DNA of 64,000 nt, from assembly GCA_963855995.1 (NCBI GenBank), contig OY979730.1:6025341-6089340 (forward strand), in the 5' to 3' direction. Both the position numbers and the translations under genes were made by a program. The notes under the pieces are model-generated. The model saw nothing but the letters and a program-made list of their open reading frames with translations. It was not told the origin of the DNA and ran no database searches. Shown in pieces: positions 45,058 through 57,700 of the stretch; positions within the stretch are counted from its first letter, which is position 1, and each line of letters opens with the position of its first letter. This DNA is from Muricea muricata (lineage: Eukaryota > Cnidaria > Anthozoa > Malacalcyonacea > Plexauridae).

Positions 45058-47633
45058 AACTTAGCAAGTCGGGAATCAAGTTTTCGGCGTTCAAACCACG
45101 GAGATGAGTGAAATAACATGTTGAAATGAGAAACGTATAACTAGCTTGTAAACTGAAAAGAAACGATCTTAGAATCATCAAAATCGCGTTTTTAGCACTC
45201 TAGAAGTGATTTGAGCGTAAAAACGTGCGAAAATCACCAACAATAGATTCGCGTCTTTAGTCGTTCACGGCGACGTTTTAGAGCTTAAAATGATATTTTA
45301 GTGCTAAAGTTAACGAATTGAGCGCTATGATGTACTGCAATCACGGACTTAAAAGAGACCTTCTAAATGAAAATTGCAGAACTTAGCAAGTCGGGAATCA
45401 AGTTTTCGGCGCTCAAACCATGGAGATGAGTGAAATAACATGTTGAAATGCGAAACCTATATATAGCTTGTAATCTGAAAAGACACGATCTTAGAATCAT
45501 CAAAATCGCGTTTTTAGCGTTGTAGAAGCGATTTGAGCGTAAAAACATGCTCAAGTCACCAACTAAAGATTCGCGTCTTAAATCGTTCACGGCGACGTTT
45601 TAGAGCTTAAAATGATATTTCAGCGCTAAAGTTAACGAATTGAGCGCTATGATGTACTGCAATCACGGACTTAAAAGAGACCTTCTAAATGAAAATTGCA
45701 GAACTTAGCAAGTCGGGAATCAAGTTTTCGGCGTTCAAACCACGGAGATGAGTGAAATAACATGTTGAAATGAGAAACCTATAACTAGCTAGTAAACTGA
45801 AAACAAACGATCTTAGAATCATCAAAATCGCGTTTTTAGCACTCTAGAAGTGATTTGAGCGTAAAAACGTGCGAAAATCACCAACAATAGATTCGCGTCT
45901 TTAGTCGTTCACGGCGACGTTTTAGAGCTTAAAATGATATTTTAGTGCTAAAGTTAACGAATTGAGCGCTATGATGTACTGCAATCACGGACTTAAAAGA
46001 GACCTTCTAAATGAAAATTGCAGAACTTAGCAAGTCGGGAATCAAGTTTTCGGCGCTCAAACCATGGAGATGAGTGAAATAACATGTTGAAATGCGAAAC
46101 CTATATATAGCTTGTAATCTGAAAAGACACGATCTTAGAATCATCAAAATCGCGTTTTTAGCGTTGTAGAAGCGATTTGAGCGTAAAAACATGCTCAAGT
46201 CACCAACTAAAGATTCGCGTCTTAAATCGTTCACGGCGACGTTTTAGAGCTTAAAATGATATTTCAGCGCTAAAGTTAACGAATTGAGCGCTATGATGTA
46301 CTGCAGTCACGGACTTAAAAGAGACCTTCTAAATGAAAATTGCAGAACTTAGCAAGTCGGGAATCAAGTTTTCGGCGTTCAAACCACGGAGATGAGTGAA
46401 ATAACATGTTGAAATGAGAAACCTATAACTAGCTAGTAAACTGAAAACAAACGATCTTAGAATCATCAAAATCGCGTTTTTAGCACTCTAGAAGTGATTT
46501 GAGCGTAAAAACGTGCGAAAATCACCAACAATAGATTCGCGTCTTTAGTCGTTCACGGCGACGTTTTAGAGCTTAAAATGATATTTTAGTGCTAAAGTTA
46601 ACGAATTGAGCGCTATGATGTACTGCAATCACGGACTTAAAAGAGACCTTCTAAATGAAAATTGCAGAACTTAGCAAGTCGGGAATCAAGTTTTCGGCGC
46701 TCAAACCATGGAGATGAGTGAAATAACATGTTGAAATGCGAAACCTATATATAGCTTGTAATCTGAAAAGACACGATCTTAGAATCATCAAAATCGCGTT
46801 TTTAGCGTTGTAGAAGCGATTTGAGCGTAAAAACATGCTCAAGTCACCAACTAAAGATTCGCGTCTTAAATCGTTCACGGCGACGTTTTAGAGCTTAAAA
46901 TGATATTTCAGCGCTAAAGTTAACGAATTGAGCGCTATGATGTACTGCAATCACGGACTTAAAAGAGATCTTCTAAATGAAAATTGCAGAACTTAGCAAG
47001 TCGGGAATCAAGTTTTCGGCGTTCAAACCACGGAGATGAGTGAAATAACATGTTGAAATGAGAAACCTATAACTAGCTAGTAAACTGAAAACAAACGATC
47101 TTAGAATCATCAAAATCGCGTTTTTAGCACTCTAGAAGTGATTTGAGCGTAAAAACGTGCGAAAATCACCAACAATAGATTCGCGTCTTTAGTCGTTCAC
47201 GGCGACGTTTTAGAGCTTAAAATGATATTTTAGTGCTAAAGTTAACGAATTGAGCGCTATGATGTACTGCAATCACGGACTTAAAAGAGACCTTCTAAAT
47301 GAAAATTGCAGAACTTAGCAAGTCGGGAATCAAGTTTTCGGCGCTCAAACCATGGAGATGAGTGAAATAACATGTTGAAATGCGAAACCTATATATAGCT
47401 TGTAATCTGAAAAGACACGATCTTAGAATCATCAAAATCGCGTTTTTAGCGTTGTAGAAGCGATTTGAGCGTAAAAACATGCTCAAGTCACCAACTAAAG
47501 ATTCGCGTCTTAAATCGTTCACGGCGACGTTTTAGAGCTTAAAATGATATTTCAGCGCTAAAGTTAACGAATTGAGCGCTATGATTAACTGCAATCACGG
47601 ACTTAAAAGAGACCTTCTAAATGAAAATTGCAG
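45058..47633 (+). repeat. Higher-order repeat: four 644-bp B'-D dimers
   Basis: Dimers start at 45058, 45702, 46346 and 46990, exactly 644 bp apart. The B' half has GGCGTTCAAACC, AAAACGTGCGAAAATC and CCAACAATAG. The D half has CTATATATAGC, GCGTTGTAGAAGCG and TTTCAGCGC. Copies 2-4 share AGCTAGTAAAC and GAAAACAAACG; copy 1 has AGCTTGTAAAC, GAAAAGAAACG and its own CGTATAAC. Copies 1-3 end GATGTACTGC, whereas copy 4 ends GATTAACTGC, the usual D tail, as expected at an array edge. Single changes such as CTGCAGTCACGG (about 46302) are the only other differences I noticed. Confidence 0.92.
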
Positions 47634-50600
47634 AACTTAGCAAGTCGGGAATCAAGTTTTCGGCGCTCAAACCATGGAGATGAGTGAAATTTCATGTTGA
47701 AATGAGCAACCTATAACTAGCTTATAAACTGAAAAGAAACGATCTTAGAATCATTAAAATCGCGTTTTTAGCGCTCTAGAAGCGATTTGAGCGTAAAAAC
47801 ATGCTGAAATCAGAAACTAAAGATTCCTGTCTAAAATCAATCACGGCGACGTTTTAGAGCTTAAAATGATATTTTTAGTGCTAAAGTGAACGAGTTAAGC
47901 GCAATGATATAATGCAATCACGGACCTAAAAGAGACCTTCTAAATGGAAATTGAAGAACTTAGCAAGTCGGGAAACAAGTTTTCGGCGCCAAACCATGGA
48001 GATGAGTGAAATAACATGTTGAAATGCGAAACCTATATCTAGCTTGTAATCTGAAAAGACACGATCTTAGAATCATCAAAATCGCGTTTTTAGCGCTGTA
48101 GAAGCAATTTGAGCGTAAAAACATGCTCAAGTCACCAACTAAAGATTCGCGTCTTAAATCGTTCACAGCGACGTTTTAGAGCTTAAAATGATATTTCAGT
48201 GCTAAAGTTAACGAACTGAGCGCTATGATTAACTGCAATCACGGACTTAAAAGAGACCTTCTAAATGAAAATTGCAGAACTTAGCAAGTCGGGAATCAAA
48301 TTTTCGGCGCTCAAACCATGGAGATGAGTGAAATAACATGTTGAAATGAGCAACCTATAACTAGCTTATAAACTTAAAAGAAACGATCTTAGAATCATCA
48401 AAATCGCGTTTTTAGCGCTCTAGAAGCGATTTGAGCGTAAAAACATGCTCAAATCAGAAACTAAAGATTCCCGTCTAAAATCAATCACGGCGACGTTTTA
48501 GAGCTTAAAATAATAATTTTAGTGCTAAAGTGAACGAGTTAAGCGCAATGATATAATGCAATCACAGACCTAAAAGAGACCTTCTAATATGAAATTGAAG
48601 AACTTAGCAAGTCGGAAATTAAGTTTTCGGCGGTCAAACCATGGAGATGAGTCAAATAACAGGTTGAAATGAGAAACCTATAACTATCTTGTAAACTGAA
48701 ATGAAACGATCTTAGAATCATCAAAATCGCGTTTTTAGCACTCTAGAAGTGATTTGAGCGTAAAAACATGCGAAAATCACCAACTATAGATTCGCGTCTT
48801 TAGTCGTTCACGGCGACGTTTTAGAGCTTAAAATGATATTTTAGTGCCAAAGTTAACGAATTGAGCGCTATTATGCACTGCAATCACGGACTTAAAAGAG
48901 ACCTTTTAAATGAAAATTGCAGAACTTAGAAAGTCGGGAATCAAGTTTTCGGCGCTCAAACCACGGAGATGAGATAAATAACATGTTGAAATGAGAAACC
49001 TTAAACTAAGTTATAAACTGAAAAGAAACGATCTTAGAATCATGAAAATCGCGTTTTTAGCGCTCTAGAAGCGATTTGAGCATAAAAACATGCTCAAATC
49101 AGAAACTAAAGATTCCTGTCTAAAATCAATCACGGCGACGTTTTAGAGCTTAAAATGATATTTTTAGTGCTAAAGTGAATGAGTTAAGCGCAATGATATA
49201 ATGCAATCACGGACCTAAAAGAGACCTTCTAATTGGAAATTGAAGAACTTAGCAAGTCGGGAATTAAGTTTTCGGCGGTCAAACCATGGAGATGAGTGAA
49301 ATAACATGTTGATATGAGAAACCTATAACTAGCTTGTAAACTGAAAAGAAACGATCTTAGAATCATCAAAATCGCGTTTTTAGCACTCTAGAAGTAATTT
49401 GAGCGTAAAAACATGCGAAAATCACCAACTATAGATTCGCGTCTTATGTCGTTCACGGCGACGTTTTAGAGCTTAAAATGATATTTTAGTGATAAAGTTA
49501 ACGAATTGAGCGCTATGATGTACTGCAATCACGGACTTAAAAGAGACCTTCTAAATGAAAATTGCAGAACTTAGCAAGTCGGGAATCAAGTTTTCGGCGT
49601 TCAAACCACGGAGATGAGTGAAATAACATGTTGAAATGAGAAACCTATAACTAGCTTGTAAACTGAAAAGAAACGATCTTAGAATCATCAAAATCGCGTT
49701 TTTAGCACTCTAGAAGTGATTTGAGCGTAAAAACGTGCGAAAATCACCAACTATAGATTCGCGTCTTTAGTCGTTCACGGCGACGTTTTAGAGCTTAAAA
49801 TGATATTTCAGCGCTAAAGTTAACGAATTGAGCGCTATGATTAACTGCAATCACGGACTTAAAAGAGACCTTCTAAATGAAAATTGCAGAACTTAGTAAG
49901 TCGGGAATCAAGTTTTCGGCGCTCAAACCATGGAGATGAGTGAAATAACATGTTGAAATGAGAAACCTATAACTAGCTTATAAACTGAAAAGAAACGATC
50001 TTAGAATCATCAAAATCGCGTTTTTAGCCCTCTAGAAGCGATTTGAGCGTAAAAAAATGCTCAAATCACAAACTAAAGATTCCCGTCTAAAATCAATCAC
50101 GGCGACGTTTTAGAGCTTAAAATGATATTTTTAGTGCTCAAGTGAACGAGTTAAGCGCAATGATATAATGCAATCACGGACCTAAAAGAGACCTTCTAAT
50201 TGGAAATTGAAGAACTTAGCAAGTCGGGAATTAAGTTTTCGGCGGTCAAACCATGGAGATGAGTGAAGTAACATGTTGAAATGAGAAACCTATAACTAGC
50301 TTGTAAACTGGAAAGAAACGATCTTAGAATCATCAAAATCGCGTTTTTAGCACTCTAGAAGTGATTTGAGCGTAAAAACATGCGAAAATCACCAACTATA
50401 GATTCGCGTCTTTAGTCGTTCACGGCGACGTTTTAGAGCTTAAAATGATATTTTAGTGCTAAAGTTAACGAATTGAGCGCTATGATGTACTGCAATCACG
50501 GACTTAAAAGAGACCTTCTAAATGAAAATTGCAGAACTTAGCAAGTCGGGAATCAAGTTTTCGGCGCTCAAAATATGGAGATGAGTGAAATCACATGTTG

Positions 50601-52144
50601 AAATGCGAAACCTATAACTAGCTTGTAATCTGAAAAGACACGATCTTAGAATCATCAAAATCGCGTTTTTAGCGCTGTAGCAGCGATTTAAGCATAAAAC
50701 ATGCTCAAATCCCCAACTATAGATTCACGTCTTAAATCGTTCACGGCGACGTTTTAAAGCTTAAAATGATATTTCAGTGCTAACGTTAACGAATTGAGCG
50801 CTATGATGTACTGCAATCACGGACTTAAAAGAGACCTTCTAAATAAAAATTGCAGAACTTAGCAAGTCGGGAATTAAGTTTTCGGCGCTCAAACCACGGA
50901 GATGAGTGAAATAACATGTTAAAATCAGAAACCTATAAGTAGCTTATAAACTGAAAAGAAACGATCTTAGAATCATCAAAATCGCGTTTTTAAAGCTGTA
51001 GAAGCGATTTGAGCGTAAAAACATGCTCAAATCAGAAACTAAAGATTCCTGTCTAAAATCAATCACTGCGACGTTTTAGAGCTTAAAATGATATTTTTAG
51101 TGCTAAAATGAACGAGTTAAGCGCAATGATATAATGCAATCACGGACCTAAAAAAGACCTTCTAAATGGAAATTGAAGAACTTAGCAAGTCGGGAAACAA
51201 GTTTTCGGCGCCAAACCATGGAGATGAGTGAAATAACATGTTGAAATGCGAAACCTATATCTAGCTTGTAATCTGAAAAGACACGATCTTAGAATCATCA
51301 AAATCGCGGTTTTAGCGCTGTAGAAGCAATTTGAGCGTAAAAACATGCTCAAGTCACCAACTAAAGATTCGCGTCTTAAATCGTTCACAGCGACGTTTTA
51401 GAGCTTAAAATGATATTTCAGTGCTAAAGTTAACGAACTGAGCGCAATGATTAACTGCAATCACAGACCTAAAAGAGACCTTCTAATTGGAAATTGAAGA
51501 ACTTAGCAAGTCGGAAATTAAGTTTTCGGCGGTCAAACCATGGAGATGAGTCAAATAACATGTTGAAATGAGAAACCTATAACTATCTTGTAAACTGAAA
51601 AGAAACGATCTTACAATCATCAAAATCGCGTTTTTAGCACTCTAGAAGTGATTTGAGCGTAAAAACATGCGAAAATCACCAACTATAGATTCGCGTCTTT
51701 AGTCGTTCACGGCGACGTTTAATAGCTTAAAATGATATTTTAGAGCTAAAGTTAACGAATTGAGCGCTATTATGCACTGCAATCACGGACTTAAAAGAGA
51801 CCTTTTAAATGAAAATTGCAGAACTTAGCAAGTCGGGAATCAAGTTTTCGGCGCTCAAACCACGGAGATGAGATAAATAACATGTTGAAATGAGAAACCT
51901 TAAACTAAGTTATAAACTGAAAAGAAACGATCTTAGAATCATCAAAATCGCGTTTTTAGCGCTCTAGAAGCGATTTGAGCGTAAAAACATGCTCAAATCA
52001 GAAACTAAAGATTCCTGTCTAAAATCAATCACGGCGACGTTTTAGAGCTTAAAATGATATTTTTAGTGCTAAAGTGAATGAGTTAAGCGCAATGATATAA
52101 TGCAATCACGGACCTAAAAGAGACCTTCTAATTGGAAATTGAAG
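47634..52144 (+). repeat. Satellite units A D A B A2 B B' A B C F D B A2
   Basis: Unit starts are 47634 (A), 47957 (D), 48278 (A), 48601 (B), 48923 (A2), 49246 (B), 49568 (B'), 49890 (A), 50213 (B), 50535 (C), 50856 (F), 51179 (D), 51500 (B) and 51822 (A2). D at 47957 and 51179 are 3222 bp apart. The unit at 51179 joins a D body to an A tail: AACTGAGCGCAATGATTAAC then CACAGACC (about 51436-51470), so the A unit expected next, as after 47957, was deleted by exchange. Confidence 0.85.
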
Positions 52145-54719
52145 AACTTAGCAAGTCGGGAATTAAGTTTTCGGCGGTCAAACCATGGAGATGAGTGAAA
52201 TAACATGTTGAAATGAGAAACCTATAACTAGCTTGTAAACTGAAAAGAAACGATCTTAGAATCATCAAAATCGCGTTTTTAGCACTGTAGAAGTGATTTG
52301 AGCGTAAAAACATGCGAAAATCACCAACTATAGATTCGCGTCTTATGTCGTTCACGGCGACGTTTTAGAGCTTAAAATGATATTTTAGTGATAAAGTTAA
52401 CGAATTGAGCGCTATGATGTACTGCAATCACGGACTTAAAAGAGACCTTCTAAATGAAAATTGCCGAACTTAGCAAGTCGGGAATCAAATTTTCGGCGCT
52501 CAAAATATGGAGATGAGTGAAATAACATGTTGAAATGCGAAACCTATAACTAGCTTGTAATCTGAAAAGACACGATCTTAGAATCATCAAAATCGCGTTT
52601 TTGCGCTGTAGCAGCGATTTAAGCATAAAACATGCTCAAATCCCCAACTATAGATTCACGTCTTAAATCGTTCACGGCGACGTTTTAGAGCTTAAAATGA
52701 TATTTCAGTGCTAACGTTAACGAATTGAGCGCTATGATGTATTGCAATCACGGACTTAAAAGAGACCTTCTAAATAAAAATTGCAGAACTTAGAAAGTCG
52801 GGAATTAAGTTTTCGGCGCTCAAACCACGGAGATGAGTGAAATAACATGTTAAAATCAGAAACCTATAAGTAGCTTATAAACTGAAAAGAAACGATCTTA
52901 GAATCATCAAAATCGCGTTTTTAAAGCTGTAGAAGCGATTTGAGCGTAAAAACATGCTCAAATCAGAAACTAAAGATTCCTGTCTAAAATCAATCACTGC
53001 GACGTTTTAGAGCTTAAAATGATATTTTTAGTGCTAAAATGAACGAGTTAAGCGCAATGATATAATGCAATCACGGACCTAAAAGAGACCTTCTAAATGG
53101 AAATTGAAGAACTTAGCAAGTCGGGAAACAAGTTTTCGGCGCCAAACCATGGAGATGAGTGAAATAACATGTTGAAATGCGAAACCTATAACTAGCTTAT
53201 AAACAGAAAAGAAGCGATCTTAGATTCATCAAAATCGCGTTTTTAGCGCTCTAGAAGCGATTTGAGCGTAAAAACATGCTCAAATCACAAACTAAAGATT
53301 CCTGTCTAAAATCAATCACGGCGACGTTTTAGAGCTTAAAATGATATTTTTAGTGCTAAAGTGAATGAGTTAAGCGCAATGATATAATGCAATCACGGAC
53401 CTAAAAGAGACCTTCTAATTGGAAATTGAAGAACTTAGCAAGTCGGGAATTAAGTTTTCGGCGGCCAAACCATGGAGATGAGTGAAATAACATGTTGAAA
53501 TGAGAAACCTATAACTAGCTTGTAAACTGAAAAGAAACGATCTTAGAATCATCAAAATCGCGTTTTTAGCACTCTAGAAGTGATTTGAGCGTAAAAACAT
53601 GCGAAAATCACCAACTATAGATTCGCGTCTTATGTCGTTCACGGCGACGTTTTAGAGCTTAAAATGATATTTTAGTGATAAAGTTAACGAATTGAGCGCT
53701 ATGATGTACTGCAATCACGGACTTAAAAGAGACCTTCTAAATGAAAATTGCAGAACTTAGCAAGTCGGGAATCAAGTTTTCGGCGCTCAAAATATGGAGA
53801 TGAGTGAAATAACATGTTGAAATGCGAAACCTATAACTAGCTTGTAATCTGAAAAGACACGATCTTAGAATCATCAAAATCGCGTTTTTAGCGCTGTAGC
53901 AGCGATTTAAGCATAAAACATGCTCAAATCCCCAACTATAGATTCACGTCTTAAATCGTTCACGGCGACGTTTTAGAGCTTAAAATGATATTTCAGTGCT
54001 AAAGTTAACGAACTGAGCGCTATGATTAACTGCAATCACGGACTTAAAAGAGACCTTCTAAATGAAAATTGCAGAACTTAGCAAGTCGGGAATCAAATTT
54101 TCGGCGCTCAAACCATGGAGATGAGTGAAATAACATGTTGAAATGAGCAACCTATAACTAGCTTATAAACTGAAAAGAAACGATCTTAGAATCATCAAAA
54201 TCGCGTTTTTAGCGTTCTAGAAGCGATTTGAGCGTAAAAACATGCTCAAATCAGAAACTAAAGATTCCCGTCTAAAATCAATCACGGCGACGTTTTAGAG
54301 CTTAAAATGATAATTTTAGTGCTAAAGTGAACGAGTTAAGCGCAATGATATAATGCAATCACAGACCTAAAAGAGACCTTCTAATTGGAAATTGAAGAAC
54401 TTAGCAAGTCGGAAATTAAGTTTTCGGCGGTCAAACCATGGAGATGAGTCAAATAACATGTTGAAATGAGAAACCTATAACTATCTTGTAAACTGAAAAG
54501 AAACGATCTTAGAATCATCAAAATCGCGTTTTTAGCACTCTAGAAGTGATTTGAGCGTAAAAACATGAGAAAATCACCAACTATAGATTCGCGTCTTTAG
54601 TCGTTCACGGCGACGTTTTAGAGCTTAAAATGATATTTTAGTGCTAAAGTTAACGAATTGAGCGCTATTATGCACTGCAATCACGGACTTAAAAGAGACC
54701 TTTTAAATGAAAATTGCAG
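52145..54719 (+). repeat. Block B C F A B C A B, left copy of a 7731-bp-offset pair
   Basis: Unit starts are 52145 (B), 52467 (C), 52787 (F), 53110 (D head joined to an A body), 53432 (B), 53754 (C), 54075 (A) and 54398 (B). All eight recur at 59876-62450 at an offset of 7731 bp, sharing CACTGTAGAAGTG, AAATTGCCG, a one-base deletion GTTTTTGCGCTG (C unit of 320 bp), GATGTATTGC and GGCGGCCAAACC. Flanking units differ on both sides, so the block limits are near these coordinates. Confidence 0.88.
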
Positions 54720-57700
54720 AACTTAGAAAGTCGGGAATCAAGTTTTCGGCGCTCAAACCACGGAGATGAGATAAATAACATGTTGAAATGAGAAACCTTA
54801 AACTAAGTTATAAACTGAAAAGAAACGATCTTAGAATCATCAAAATCGCGTTTTTAGCGCTCTAGAAGCGATTTGAGCGTAAAAACATGCTCAAATCAGA
54901 AACTAAAGATTCCTGTCTAAAATAAATCACGGCGACGTTTTAGAGCTTAAAATGATATTTTTAGTGCTAAAGTGAATGAGTTAAGCGCAATGATATAATG
55001 CAATCACGGACCTAAAAGAGACCTTCTAATTGGAAATTGAAGAACTTAGCAAGTCGGGAATTAAGTTTTCGGCGGTCAAACCATGGAGATGAGTGAAATA
55101 ACATGTTGAAATGAGAAACCTATAACTAGCTTGTAAACTGAAAAGAAACGATCTTAGAATCATCAAAATCGCGTTTTTAGCACTCTAGAAGTGATTTGAG
55201 CGTAAAAACATGCGAAAATCACCAACTATAGATTCGCGTCTTATGTCGTTCACGGCGACGTTTTAGAGCTTAAAATGATATTTTAATGATAAAGTTAACG
55301 AATTCAGCGCTATGATGTACTGCAATCACGGACTTAAAAGAGACCTTCTAAATGAAAATTGCAGAACTTAGAAAGTCGGGAATCAAGTTTTCGGCGCTCA
55401 AACCACGGAGATGAGATAAATAACATGTTGAAATGAGAAACCTTAAACTAAGTTATAAACTGAAAAGAAACGATCTTAGAATCATCAAAATCGCGTTTTT
55501 AGCGCTCTAGAAGCGATTTGAGCGTAAAAACATGCTCAAATCAGAAACTAAAGATTCCTGTCTAAAATAAATCACGGCGACGTTTTAGAGCTTAAAATGA
55601 TATTTTTAGTGCTAAAGTGAATGAGTTAAGCGCAATGATATAATGCAATCACGGACCTAAAAGAGACCTTCTAATTGGAAATTGAAGAACTTAGCAAGTC
55701 GGGAATTAAGTTTTCGGCGGTCAAACCATGGAGATGAGTGAAATAACATGTTGAAATGAGAAACCTATAACTAGCTTGTAATCTGAAAAGACACGATCTT
55801 AGAATCATCAAAATCGCGTTTTTAGCGCTGTAGAAGCAATTTGAGCGTAAAAACATGCTCAAGTCACCAACTAAAGATTCGCGTCTTAAATCGTTCACAG
55901 CGACGTTTTAGAGCTTAAAATGATATTTCAGTGCTAAAGTTAACGAACTGAGCGCTATGATTAACTGCAATCACGGACTTAAAAGAGACCTTCTAAATGA
56001 AAATTGCAGAACTTAGCAAGTCGGGAATCAAATTTTCGGCGCTCAAACCATGGAGATGAGTGAAATAACATGTTGAAATGAGCAACCTAAAACTAGCTTA
56101 TAAACTGAAAAGAAACGATCTTAGAATCATCAAAATCGCGTTTTTAGCGTTCTAGAAGCGATTTGAGCGTAAAAACATGCTCAAATCAGAAACTAAAGAT
56201 TCCCGTCTAAAATCAATCACGGCGACGTTTTAGAGCTTAAAATGATATTTTTAGTGCTAAAGTGAATGAGTTAAGCGCAATGATATAATGCAATCACGGA
56301 CCTAAAAGAGACCTTCTAATTGGAAATTGAAGAACTTAGCAAGTCGGGAATTAAGTTTTCGGCGGTCAAACCATGGAGATGAGTGAAATAACATGTTGAA
56401 ATGAGAAACCTATAACTAGCTTGTAAACTGAAAAGAAACGATCTTAGAATCATCAAAATCGCGTTTTTAGCACTGTAGAAGTGATTTGAGCGTAAAAACA
56501 TGCGAAAATCACCAACTATAGATTCGCGTCTTATGTCGTTCACGGCGACGTTTTAGAGCTTAAAATGATATTTTAGTGATAAAGTTAACGAATTGAGCGC
56601 TATGATGTACTGCAATCACGGACTTAAAAGAGACCTTCTAAATGAAAATTGCCGAACTTAGCAAGTCGGGAATCAAATTTTCGGCGCTCAAAATATGGAG
56701 ATGAGTGAAATAACATGTTGAAATGCGAAACCTATAACTAGCTTGTAATCTGAAAAGACACGATCTTAGAATCATCAAAATCGCGTTTTTGCGCTGTAGC
56801 AGCGATTTAAGCATAAAACATGCTCAAATCCCCAACTATAGATTCACGTCTTAAATCGTTCACGGCGACGTTTTAGAGCTTAAAATGATATTTCAGTGCT
56901 AAAGTTAACGAACTGAGCGCTATGATTAACTGCTATCACGGACTTAAAAGAGACCTTCTAAATGAAAATTGCAGAACTTAGCAAGTCGGGAATCAAATTT
57001 TCGGCGCTCAAACCATGGAGATGAGTGAAATAACATGTTGAAATGAGCAACCTATAACTAGCTTATAAACTGAAAAGAAACGATCTTAGAATCATCAAAA
57101 TCGCGTTTTTAGCGTTCTAGAAGCGATTTGAGCGTAAAAACATGCTCAAATCAGAAACTAAAGATTCCCGTCTAAAATCAATCACGGCGACGTTTTAGAG
57201 CTTAAAATGATAATTTTAGTGCTAAAGTGAACGAGTTAAGCGCAATGATATAATGCAATCACAGACCTAAAAGAGACCTTCTAATTGGAAATTGAAGAAC
57301 TTAGCAAGTCGGAAATTAAGTTTTCGGCGGTCAAACCATGGAGATGAGTCAAATAACATGTTGAAATGAGAAACCTATAACTATCTTGTAAACTGAAAAG
57401 AAACGATCTTAGAATCATCAAAATCGCGTTTTTAGCACTCTAGAAGTGATTTGAGCGTAAAAACATGAGAAAATCACCAACTATAGATTCGCGTCTTTAG
57501 TCGTTCACGGCGACGTTTTAGAGCTTAAAATGATATTTTAGTGCTAAAGTTAACGAATTGAGCGCTATTATGCACTGCAATCACGGACTTAAAAGAGACC
57601 TTTTAAATGAAAATTGCAGAACTTAGAAAGTCGGGAATCAAGTTTTCGGCGCTCAAACCACGGAGATGAGATAAATAACATGTTGAAATGAGAAACCTTA

